Origin: an uncultured Bacteroides sp.
GTDB lineage: Bacteria > Bacteroidota > Bacteroidia > Bacteroidales > Bacteroidaceae
Reading direction: 5' to 3'
Assembly (NCBI GenBank): GCA_900551445.1
Contig: URWA01000043.1
Location: 1 to 14,974, forward strand
Length of the DNA: 14,974 nucleotides
Position 1 is the first letter of the stretch, and every line of letters starts with the position of its first letter. Below, in pieces: positions 6,316-13,178 of the stretch. The translations under genes and the position numbers were made by a program. The notes below the pieces were generated by a model, which saw nothing but the letters and a program-made list of their open reading frames with translations, had not been told where the DNA came from and ran no database searches.

Positions 6316-7583
6316 TACGGATGAAGAAATGGCTGTATTGCCTGATGATGATTTTTCTGGCAGCTTGTTCCAATGAAATTCCGGAACAACAGCCGGCCAA
6401 GCGTTCGGGACGTACTGTGCTGGCTTACCTGATATCGAACAATCAGTCAGGTTCCTTGGATACTTACCTGCGCAACAATGTGATAGATATGTACACGGCC
6501 CTGGGAAATATGAATGAATCGTGTACGTTGTTGGTCTTTTATCGGCCTTATACGAACGATACTCCCCTGGGCAATCCTACTTTAATGAGTTTCTATACCG
6601 ACGGGCGTGGAAACATCAATAACGTGCCGGCGTTGAAAGGGATGAATCTGACCTTTTCCGGTATCTGTCAGGTAGCAGAGAAGAAGGAATACACGATGAA
6701 CAGCCAGATAGCCACCGATCCGGCAGTGATGGAAGAGGTGTTTAAGGATATGCAGGCTGTAGCTCCTTCCGACAGTTACGGGGTGATTTTCGGTTCGCAT
6801 GGAACCGGATGGATGAAGGGAAACTCAGTACCCACCAAAGCTTTTGGGGATGACAACGGTTACAACATCAATATTCCGGACTTGGCCAATGCCTTGAAAA
6901 ACAGTTTTACGGAAAAACTGGATTTTGTATTGTTTGATGCCTGCATGATGGCCAATGCGGAAGTGTGCTATGAATTGAAGGATGTGACTTCACATTGCGT
7001 GGCTTCTGTTCTGGAAACACCGGTATATGGATTCCCTTACGACCAGCTTCTTTCTTATCTGTATGCAGACAGCGTGGATTATTCGGCTGTGTGCCATGAG
7101 TTTATCTCCTTTAATAAGGTGAACAATCTGTGGGGGACCTGTGCGGCGGTCGATTGCAGCCAGATGGGAAACCTGGCCGAGGCGGTGAAGAATAAGTTGA
7201 CGGAATGGCAGGATGCATTACCCTCTGTCAGCATGGAAAATGTGCAGCAGTATGGCGTGAACAGTTATCGGTATTTCTCGTACGATGTGCTTGATTTCTT
7301 CCGTGAGTTAGGACGGAAGCATGGAGTGGCGGAAACGGATTTGAATACGGAAATCGCTTCTGTTCAGACCGCATTGAATCAGGCGGTGATTGCCAAGGAA
7401 TGTCTGGCAGGGCCTGAGTATGAGTTTGATGGACTCGTGATAGACGACACCCGTTTTTGCGGAATCGGTATGTACATTCCGGGTGAGTATAATCGTTACG
7501 TCACAAATAAGACTTCTTGGAACAATTACTATACACAGTCTATCGCCTGGTATCATGCGGCAGGGTGGGATACCTTGAACTAA
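6312..7583 (+). CDS. Clostripain-family (C11) cysteine protease lipoprotein
   Basis: A cysteine peptidase of family C11 (clan CD, caspase-like fold), the family of clostripain, fragipain and PmC11, which usually cleave after Arg or Lys. Length is 423 residues. The N-terminus is a lipoprotein signal with lipobox LAAC, lipidated Cys at residue 19, so it should be anchored to an envelope membrane and perhaps reach the surface. The catalytic dyad is visible: His163 in IFGSHGTGW and Cys211 in FVLFDACMMANAE, each after a hydrophobic strand, with an earlier strand RTVLAYLISNNQ at 34-45. The C-terminal 200 residues include AVDCSQM and GIGMYIPGEYN, as in larger C11 members. The start at 6312 gives a 4-base ATGA overlap with the upstream gene; an alternative ATG at 6321 would shorten the signal by three residues. 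There is no terminator directly after it, and the next gene has its own promoter. Confidence 0.92.
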   Translation: MIRMKKWLYCLMMIFLAACSNEIPEQQPAKRSGRTVLAYLISNNQSGSLDTYLRNNVIDMYTALGNMNESCTLLVFYRPYTNDTPLGNPTLMSFYTDGRGNINNVPALKGMNLTFSGICQVAEKKEYTMNSQIATDPAVMEEVFKDMQAVAPSDSYGVIFGSHGTGWMKGNSVPTKAFGDDNGYNINIPDLANALKNSFTEKLDFVLFDACMMANAEVCYELKDVTSHCVASVLETPVYGFPYDQLLSYLYADSVDYSAVCHEFISFNKVNNLWGTCAAVDCSQMGNLAEAVKNKLTEWQDALPSVSMENVQQYGVNSYRYFSYDVLDFFRELGRKHGVAETDLNTEIASVQTALNQAVIAKECLAGPEYEFDGLVIDDTRFCGIGMYIPGEYNRYVTNKTSWNNYYTQSIAWYHAAGWDTLN

Positions 7584-7607
7584 CTATAACTGCTGACTTC
7601 TTGACGC

Positions 7608-7637
7608 TTTGTGTAAACTTTCTGTGTGCTAAATTTG
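7608..7637 (+). promoter_or_regulatory. Promoter for the NRAMP transporter gene
   Basis: TAAATTTG (7630-7637) is a perfect -7 element. TTTG at 7608-7611 is a perfect -33, with an 18-base spacer, slightly short of the usual 19-21. I do not see a clear metal-regulator palindrome. Confidence 0.65.
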
Positions 7638-7667
7638 TTTCTATTATTTTAAGGCAGATTGATAGCT

Positions 7668-8921
7668 ATGTGGAATTTTATCAAAGAGTTATATCGGAAG
7701 GACCACCCGCGATACTTGGGTGGACTGGATTTCTTTAAATACATCGGTCCGGGTTTGCTCGTGACCGTCGGTTTCATCGACCCGGGCAACTGGGCCTCCA
7801 ATTTTGCGGCAGGGGCCGATTTTGGCTATTCCCTGCTGTGGGTCATCACCTTGTCGACAATCATGCTGATTGTGTTGCAGCACAATGTGGCACATTTGGG
7901 TATCGTTACCGGGCTTTGCCTGAGCGAGGCAGCCACGAAATACACGCCCAAATGGGTGTCGCGTCCCGTGCTGGGTACGGCGGTGCTGGCTTCCATATCC
8001 ACTTCCCTTGCCGAAATTCTGGGAGGGGCCATCGCCTTAGAAATGCTGTTTCATATCCCCATCATCTGGGGAGCCCTGCTGACGACGGTGTTTGTCGTCA
8101 TCATGCTTTTCACCAATTCTTATAAACGGATTGAGCGGGCCATCATTGCCTTTGTGTCCGTCATCGGACTGTCTTTTCTGTACGAACTGTTGCTGGTGGA
8201 GATTGACTGGCCGCTGGCGGCCCGTTCGTGGGTAGTGCCTTCCATTCCCCAGGGAAGTCTGCTGGTCATTATGAGCGTATTGGGAGCGGTAGTCATGCCC
8301 CACAACCTGTTCCTACATTCGGAGGTGGTGCAGAGCCGCGAGTACAACAAGCAGGACGATGCTTCCATCCGCAAGCTGCTGAAATATGAATTCTACGATA
8401 CTCTTTTCTCCATGGGAGTGGGCTGGGCCATCAACAGTGCGATGATTCTGCTGGCAGCGGCCACTTTCTTTGCCAACGGGGTGGAAGTGGAAGAACTGCA
8501 ACAGGCCAAAAGTCTGCTGGAACCCTTGCTGGGCAGCCAGGCGGCCCTGGTGTTTGCCTTGGCCCTGCTGATGGCCGGCATCTCGTCGACGGTGACGAGC
8601 GGCATGGCGGCAGGTTCCATCTTTGCCGGGATGTTCGGCGAGTCGTATCACGTGAAGGACATCCATTCGCGGGTAGGCATCCTGCTTTCCCTGGGAGTAG
8701 CCCTGGTGGTGATTCTGTTCATTGACAACCCGTTTCAGGGATTGATTCTCTCGCAGATGGTGCTGAGCATCCAGTTGCCGTTCACCATCTTCCTGCAGGT
8801 GTGGCTGACTTCCTCCCGGCGTGTCATGGGACCGTATGCCAATTCCCGCTGGAGTACGTGGGTGCTCTATGCCATGGCGGTGGTGGTGTCCGTGCTGAAC
8901 CTTGCCCTGTTGTTTTCGTGA
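7668..8921 (+). CDS. mntH: NRAMP family divalent metal (Mn2+/Fe2+) transporter
   Basis: Inner membrane, proton-coupled importer of divalent metals, with manganese or ferrous iron expected. The ATG start gives 417 residues and about 11 membrane helices. The TM1 metal-site motif is intact at GFIDPGNWAS (Asp38, Asn41), and so is the TM6 motif GAVVMPHNLFLHS (Ala207, Met210, His212). The Met favours transition metals over Mg2+ and Ca2+, as is known for NRAMP proteins. The conserved loop ISSTVTSGMAAGSIFAGMFG is at about 305-324. I used the ATG at 7668 rather than the in-frame TTG nine bases earlier. The AAGG at 7651-7654 is a rather distant Shine-Dalgarno. The gene converges on a MATE exporter gene with only seven bases between stop codons, so there is no room for a terminator between them. 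The symbol is by family; the metal is not proven. Confidence 0.92.
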   Translation: MWNFIKELYRKDHPRYLGGLDFFKYIGPGLLVTVGFIDPGNWASNFAAGADFGYSLLWVITLSTIMLIVLQHNVAHLGIVTGLCLSEAATKYTPKWVSRPVLGTAVLASISTSLAEILGGAIALEMLFHIPIIWGALLTTVFVVIMLFTNSYKRIERAIIAFVSVIGLSFLYELLLVEIDWPLAARSWVVPSIPQGSLLVIMSVLGAVVMPHNLFLHSEVVQSREYNKQDDASIRKLLKYEFYDTLFSMGVGWAINSAMILLAAATFFANGVEVEELQQAKSLLEPLLGSQAALVFALALLMAGISSTVTSGMAAGSIFAGMFGESYHVKDIHSRVGILLSLGVALVVILFIDNPFQGLILSQMVLSIQLPFTIFLQVWLTSSRRVMGPYANSRWSTWVLYAMAVVVSVLNLALLFS

Positions 8922-8928
8922 ATGTTTC

Positions 8929-10290
8929 TTAGGCTTCGTGCGGAGCGAGTTCCGTCATTTTCTTTTTGAAATGATACATCAGCATGAGGGCGGCTACCGC
9001 AAAGGCCAGTCCGTCGGACAGCGGCATGCTGAACCATACCCCTTTCAGTCCGTAGACAGGCGGCAGCCAGGCCAGTCCCGGAAGCAGGAAGAGCAGCTGG
9101 CGGGAGAGGGACAGGAAAATGGAAATCCGGGCTTTTCCGATGGACTGGAAGAACTGGGTGATGACAATCTGTGCCCCGACCACAGGGAAGGCCAGAATAC
9201 CGATTCGCAAGGCAAGGATGGCATCGTCCGTCAGTTCCTGGCTGTCGGTAAACATTCCCACGAAGAGTCCGGGAAACAGTTCTCCCAAGGCGAATCCCAC
9301 GGTGGTGATGATACAGGCCGCCGTAATGCCCAGCTTCAAGGTACGTTTCACCCGACTGAAATGACGGGCCCCGTAGTTGTAGCCCGTAATGGGTTGCATG
9401 CCCATGGTGATGCCCATCACAATCATGACAAACAACATCTGGATGCGGTTGAGGATGCCGAAAGCCCCGATGGCCATGTCACCCCCGTAATTGAGCAACC
9501 GGTTGTTGATGAAGATGACGATGCAGCAGGCACACACGTTCATGACAAAAGGCGACATGCCGATGGCAAAAATATTCCCCATGATTTTCCGTTGCAGGCG
9601 AAGGTTGGGCCGGTGGAAACGGATGTAGCTTTTCGGGCTGCAGAAGTGATAGAGCACCCAGATCATGCCGAAGAACTGCGAGCAGACCGTGGCCAGTGCC
9701 GCTCCCCGGATGCCCCAGTCGAACACAAAGATGAAGATGGGGGCCAGGATGATGTTGCATCCCACCGTCAGCATGGACGAGAGCATGGCCTTGCGCGGAT
9801 AGCCCGTAGCCCGCATCACGTTGTTGAGTCCGATCATGACATACGAGATGGGACTGCCCAGCAGGATGACCTGCATGAAGTCGCGGGCATAGGGCATGGT
9901 CGCTTCGCTGGCCCCGAAGAAAAACAGAATCGGTTCCAGGAAGATGAACGCCAGTCCCCCGTAGAACACGGCATTGATGACACAGAGAATCGCCACATTG
10001 CCCAGGATGTCTTCGGCCCCTTTCTTGTCTTTCTGTCCCAGACGGATGGAAGAGAGTGTGGCACCTCCCACACCCACCAGCGTACAGAACGCCACCAGCA
10101 GGTTCATGAGCGGGAAGGTGATGGCCAGTCCCGAGATGGCCAGTGCCCCCACACCGTGTCCGATGAAGATACTGTCGATGATGTTGTAGAGCGAGGTCAG
10201 CGTCATGCCGATGATGGCCGGGATGGAATATTCCAGCAGCAGCTTCCCGATGGGAGCCTCTCCCAGGATATGCGGATTGTTCTCTTTCAT
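8929..10290 (-). CDS. MATE family multidrug/cation exporter
   Basis: Inner membrane multidrug and toxin extrusion (MATE) transporter, which uses an Na+ or H+ gradient to export drugs or metabolites; the substrate is unknown. From the ATG at 10290 it has 453 residues and about 12 hydrophobic segments in two similar halves. The N-terminal half opens with LGEAPIGKLLLEYSIPAIIG and SLYNIIDSIFIGHGVGALAI. The second half opens around IFAIGMSPFVMNV and includes GMQPITGYNYGAR, a familiar MATE feature. This is the pattern of NorM/DinF-like proteins in Bacteroidetes. A TTG at 10317 in frame is rejected as start because it lies within the -7 promoter element. It is divergent from the HAD gene and convergent with the NRAMP gene. 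Confidence 0.93.
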   Translation of the reverse strand: MKENNPHILGEAPIGKLLLEYSIPAIIGMTLTSLYNIIDSIFIGHGVGALAISGLAITFPLMNLLVAFCTLVGVGGATLSSIRLGQKDKKGAEDILGNVAILCVINAVFYGGLAFIFLEPILFFFGASEATMPYARDFMQVILLGSPISYVMIGLNNVMRATGYPRKAMLSSMLTVGCNIILAPIFIFVFDWGIRGAALATVCSQFFGMIWVLYHFCSPKSYIRFHRPNLRLQRKIMGNIFAIGMSPFVMNVCACCIVIFINNRLLNYGGDMAIGAFGILNRIQMLFVMIVMGITMGMQPITGYNYGARHFSRVKRTLKLGITAACIITTVGFALGELFPGLFVGMFTDSQELTDDAILALRIGILAFPVVGAQIVITQFFQSIGKARISIFLSLSRQLLFLLPGLAWLPPVYGLKGVWFSMPLSDGLAFAVAALMLMYHFKKKMTELAPHEA

Positions 10291-10314
10291 GCGAAATTTG
10301 TTTATTTTAATTCT

Positions 10315-10322
10315 CAAAGTTA
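10315..10322 (-). promoter_or_regulatory. -7 element of the MATE gene promoter
   Basis: TAACTTTG on the minus strand is a perfect TAnnTTTG match, 24 bases before the ATG at 10290. The -33 region is weak (TCTG at a 19-base spacer). It overlaps an in-frame TTG, which supports the downstream ATG as the start. Confidence 0.6.
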
Positions 10323-10343
10323 GGAATATGAACCGATATTTCA

Positions 10344-10351
10344 GAACTTTG
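10344..10351 (+). promoter_or_regulatory. Possible -7 element for the HAD hydrolase gene
   Basis: GAACTTTG has one mismatch to TAnnTTTG and lies 26 bases before the ATG at 10378, a suitable distance. No clear -33 is seen. It lies within 30 bases of the divergent MATE promoter, so the two could interfere. Confidence 0.4.
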
Positions 10352-10377
10352 CACCGTTAAATCAAACTAAACATCGA

Positions 10378-11025
10378 ATGGACATAACGAAATGTGTAGC
10401 CGCCCTTTTTGATTTCGACGGGGTGGTGATGGATACCGAATCACAGTACAGTCTTTTTTGGAACAAGGTAGGGAAACAATATCATCCGGAATATGAGGAG
10501 TTCGGACGGGTCATCAAGGGACAGACCCTCAAACAGATTTACGACCGCCATTTTCAGGGTATGGAGCAGGAACAGGCTGAAATTACCGACCGCCTGAACC
10601 GTTTCGAGACGGAGATGAAGTATGAATACGTGCCGGGAGTGGAAGCGTTCATGCGCAGCCTGCGTGCCCATGGCGTGAAGATTGCCATCGTGACCAGCTC
10701 GAACGAGAAGAAGATGGCCAACGTTTATGCCGCGCATCCCGAACTGAAGGGACTGGTCGACCGGATTCTGACAGCTGAAATGTTCCATAAGTCGAAGCCG
10801 GAACCCGACTGCTTCCTGCTGGGGGCAGAGGTGTTTGAGACGGTGCCGGAAAACTGTGTCGTTTTTGAGGATTCCTTCCATGGTATTCAGGCCGGAAATG
10901 CGGCAGGGATGGCTGTCGTGGGGCTGAGCACGACCAATCCGGCGGAAGCCATTCAGAATCAGTGCGCTTTGGTGATTCCGGATTTCCGCCATTTTACCTA
11001 CGAGGCCATGATGAACTTGCTGTAA
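10378..11025 (+). CDS. HAD superfamily hydrolase, beta-phosphoglucomutase/phosphatase-like
   Basis: A cytosolic HAD-superfamily enzyme of subfamily IA (capped), 215 residues, which probably removes or transfers a phosphate on a small sugar-like substrate. All four motifs are present. Motif I is FDFDGVVMDTE, with nucleophile Asp12 and acid/base Asp14. Motif II is IVTSS (Thr106/Ser107). Motif III is Lys140 in KSKPEPD. Motif IV is VVFEDSFHG (Glu164, Asp165). The DGVVMDTE form and the helical cap at about 18-85 resemble beta-phosphoglucomutase, pyrophosphatase PpaX and sugar phosphatases. The sequence does not decide among these. It lies between a divergent MATE gene and panB, and panB has its own promoter, so no pathway link follows from position. 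Confidence 0.9.
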   Translation: MDITKCVAALFDFDGVVMDTESQYSLFWNKVGKQYHPEYEEFGRVIKGQTLKQIYDRHFQGMEQEQAEITDRLNRFETEMKYEYVPGVEAFMRSLRAHGVKIAIVTSSNEKKMANVYAAHPELKGLVDRILTAEMFHKSKPEPDCFLLGAEVFETVPENCVVFEDSFHGIQAGNAAGMAVVGLSTTNPAEAIQNQCALVIPDFRHFTYEAMMNLL

Positions 11026-11027
11026 CA

Positions 11028-11059
11028 CTTGTCTGATTCAGAAAAATCGGCTATTTTTG
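11028..11059 (+). promoter_or_regulatory. panB promoter
   Basis: TATTTTTG (11052-11059) is a perfect -7 element. CTTG at 11028-11031 is a -33 with an exact 20-base spacer. It begins directly after the stop codon of the HAD gene. Confidence 0.68.
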
Positions 11060-11089
11060 CGGAAATTTTATTAAATCGGAAAAAGAATT

Positions 11090-11911
11090 ATGGCAGGATA
11101 TCTTTCAGGTGATACTCGCAAAGTGACGACTCACCGTTTGATTGAAATGAAACAAAGAGGTGAAAAAATCTCCATGCTGACCTCTTACGACTATACCATG
11201 GCACAGATTGTAGACGGTGCCGGAGTAGACGTGATTCTGGTAGGAGATTCGGCTTCGAATGTGATGGCCGGCAATGTGACCACCCTTCCTATCACGGTAG
11301 ACCAGATGATTTATCATGGCAAATCGGTGATGCGCGGTGTGAAACGTGCACTGGTGGTTGTCGATATGCCGTTCGGTTCGTACCAGGCAGACCCGTTTGA
11401 CGGGGTACGCAATGCCATCCGCATCATGAAAGAGACGCATGCCGATGCGTTGAAGCTGGAAGGCGGAGAAGAAGTCATCGATGTGATTCGCCGCATCATC
11501 GGGGCCGGCATGCCGGTGATGGGACACCTGGGGCTGATGCCGCAGTCCATCAACAAATATGGCACCTACGGCGTGCGGGCCAAGGAAGAGGCTGAGGCCG
11601 AGAAACTGATGAAAGACGCCCGCGTGCTGGAAGAAGCCGGCTGCTTCGGGCTGGTGCTGGAAAAAATTCCGGCCGAACTGGCAGCCCGCGTGGCCAAGGA
11701 ACTGACCATCCCCGTAATCGGTATCGGTGCCGGAGGAGGAGTCGACGGACAGGTGCTGGTAGTGACCGACATGCTGGGTATGACCAAAGGATTCAGCCCG
11801 CGCTTCCTGCGTCGCTACGCCGACCTGAATACGGTGATGACGGATGCCATCGGGCATTACGTGGCCGACGTGAAGTCGAGCGACTTCCCCAATGAGTCGG
11901 AGCAGTATTAA
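11090..11911 (+). CDS. panB: 3-methyl-2-oxobutanoate hydroxymethyltransferase (ketopantoate synthase)
   Basis: First committed enzyme of pantothenate (coenzyme A precursor) synthesis. It transfers a hydroxymethyl group from 5,10-methylene-tetrahydrofolate to 2-oxoisovalerate, in the cytosol, needing Mg2+. The 273-residue length is usual. Expected active-site residues are present by alignment with known PanB: metal ligands Asp53 (ILVGDSASN) and Asp92 (VVVDMPFGSY), Lys122 and Glu124 (LKLEGG), His146 (VMGHLGLMPQS) and catalytic Glu191 (LVLEKIP). The GIGAGGGVDGQVLV signature is at 211-224. The ATG is supported by the promoter 30 bases upstream. No other pan gene is in the window. A long hairpin follows the stop. 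Base use is like that of its neighbours, with no sign of transfer. Confidence 0.96.
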   Translation: MAGYLSGDTRKVTTHRLIEMKQRGEKISMLTSYDYTMAQIVDGAGVDVILVGDSASNVMAGNVTTLPITVDQMIYHGKSVMRGVKRALVVVDMPFGSYQADPFDGVRNAIRIMKETHADALKLEGGEEVIDVIRRIIGAGMPVMGHLGLMPQSINKYGTYGVRAKEEAEAEKLMKDARVLEEAGCFGLVLEKIPAELAARVAKELTIPVIGIGAGGGVDGQVLVVTDMLGMTKGFSPRFLRRYADLNTVMTDAIGHYVADVKSSDFPNESEQY

Positions 11912-11937
11912 GCCTGTTGTTTTTTGACAAAGCATAA

Positions 11938-11998
11938 AGGTGCATGGACTGTAGGACCGGACGGTCAGTTTCCGGCAGGTGGTACAGTCTGTGCATCT
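11938..11998 (+). terminator. Long wobble-rich stem-loop after panB
   Basis: Bases 11938-11953 pair with 11983-11998 without a gap over 16 positions, three of them G-U. Inside, CCGGA (11957-11961) pairs with TCCGG (11971-11975). TGTGTTTTAG follows, a weak T-run. It starts 26 bases after the panB stop and ends 39 bases before the next ATG. A terminator or attenuator in plus-strand RNA is the simplest reading; wobble pairs would break in the minus-strand transcript. Confidence 0.6.
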
Positions 11999-12037
11999 GT
12001 GTTTTAGACAAGATAGAGACGAGAAAAGAAAAAAAGA

Positions 12038-13159
12038 ATGTGGAATCGTAATTTTAATCTTTTACTTACAGCGAATTTTTTCCTGTACACGGCGGTGTAT
12101 ATGCTCTTCCCGGTGCTGCATCGGTGGATGGTGGGCGAGGGAGGCTATACCAACCTTCAGGCCGGAGGTACCATTGCCATTTTCGGAATTTCCTTGTACA
12201 TCTTCGGCGTTTTCAACAATTACCTGGTCGATACGTTCAAGCGTAAAGCGGTGTGTACGCGCAGCATCCTTCTGCTGGCGTTGTTGGGGCTGATATATCC
12301 TTATTCTCCTGGGATAGGAGCCATCGTGGCCCTTCGGGTGTTGCAGGGAGCCTTGTTTGGAGTCGTGCTGATGTCGATGGGAAGTACACTGGTCATCGAC
12401 GTGACACCCAGTCACTGTCGGAACAGGGCCAACCTCACTTTCACCTGGTCGGGCGTGCTCGGCATGCTGTGTGGCATCTGGGGCGGATACAGTCTGGGAA
12501 ATTTCCTTTCCTTCCAGTACGAACTGTACCTGTTTGCCATCCTGTGTGTGATACCTATCCTGCTGGTATCGATGGTGGAAGTCTGTTTCCGCGCTCCGCT
12601 GGATTTGCCGCTGATGTCGTTCGACCGTTTTCTGCTGTTCCGCACCCTGCTTCCGGGACTGAACATGATGGTGGTACCCTTCATTTTGGGGGTGGTATTC
12701 AGCACGATATTCGATAGTTTTTTCTACATTTGTGCAATGGCCGGATTTGTGGTCTTCCTGTTGCTCGACCGGATGTTCCGCAGCCAAGCCGACGGACGCT
12801 TCCTGAATGCGGCAGGTCTTGTGCTGATGGGCCTTGCCTTGCTGATGCTTTACCTCTCGGACGGCCGCGATTCCCTGTGGGGAGCCGGATTCCTGCTCGG
12901 ACTGGGCATGGGACTGTCTCTGTTGCAGTTCCTGCGGATGATGATTTATCTTCCGCTGCATTGTGAGCGGGGGACAGGCTATCACACCTACCAGCTGTTG
13001 TGGGAGTCGGGCGTGATGCTGGGCGTGGTGCTCGGGAAATACGTGGAAGACTCCATGAAGCGGCAGTACCTGCTGGCCTTGCTGGTCTGCATGGTGGGAC
13101 TGCTGGTCTATCAGGTAGCCATTCACCGCTATTTCGTGCGACGAATGAAAAACAGATAA
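12038..13159 (+). CDS. Major facilitator superfamily transporter, substrate unknown
   Basis: Inner membrane transporter of the major facilitator superfamily, 373 residues, somewhat short for the family. About 12 hydrophobic segments are visible, beginning LLLTANFFLYTAVYMLFPVL. A motif-A-like loop NNYLVDTFKRKAV lies between TM2 and TM3 (about 60-72). A TM4-5 region reads RVLQGALFGVVLMSMGSTLV, then the central loop FRAPLDLPLMSFDRF at about 188-202. The sequence does not indicate the substrate; it resembles the broad 'arabinose efflux permease' group. The start is the first ATG, after a purine-rich tract (GAGAAAAGAAAAAAAG) that may serve in ribosome binding. No TAnnTTTG promoter is evident between the panB hairpin and this gene, so it may depend on read-through. 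ettA starts 19 bases after its stop, suggesting one transcript. Confidence 0.9.
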   Translation: MWNRNFNLLLTANFFLYTAVYMLFPVLHRWMVGEGGYTNLQAGGTIAIFGISLYIFGVFNNYLVDTFKRKAVCTRSILLLALLGLIYPYSPGIGAIVALRVLQGALFGVVLMSMGSTLVIDVTPSHCRNRANLTFTWSGVLGMLCGIWGGYSLGNFLSFQYELYLFAILCVIPILLVSMVEVCFRAPLDLPLMSFDRFLLFRTLLPGLNMMVVPFILGVVFSTIFDSFFYICAMAGFVVFLLLDRMFRSQADGRFLNAAGLVLMGLALLMLYLSDGRDSLWGAGFLLGLGMGLSLLQFLRMMIYLPLHCERGTGYHTYQLLWESGVMLGVVLGKYVEDSMKRQYLLALLVCMVGLLVYQVAIHRYFVRRMKNR

Positions 13160-13178
13160 CTTAACCAATATAAAGAAT

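Noticed and set aside
7659..7667. A TTG start three codons before the NRAMP ATG
   Set aside because: The ATG at 7668 is the more usual start and begins a normal NRAMP N-terminus.
8902..10323. A 473-codon plus-strand open frame opposite the MATE gene
   Set aside because: The product is rich in His, Asp, Gln and Gly, as antisense frames of membrane proteins typically are. The MATE reading is clear.
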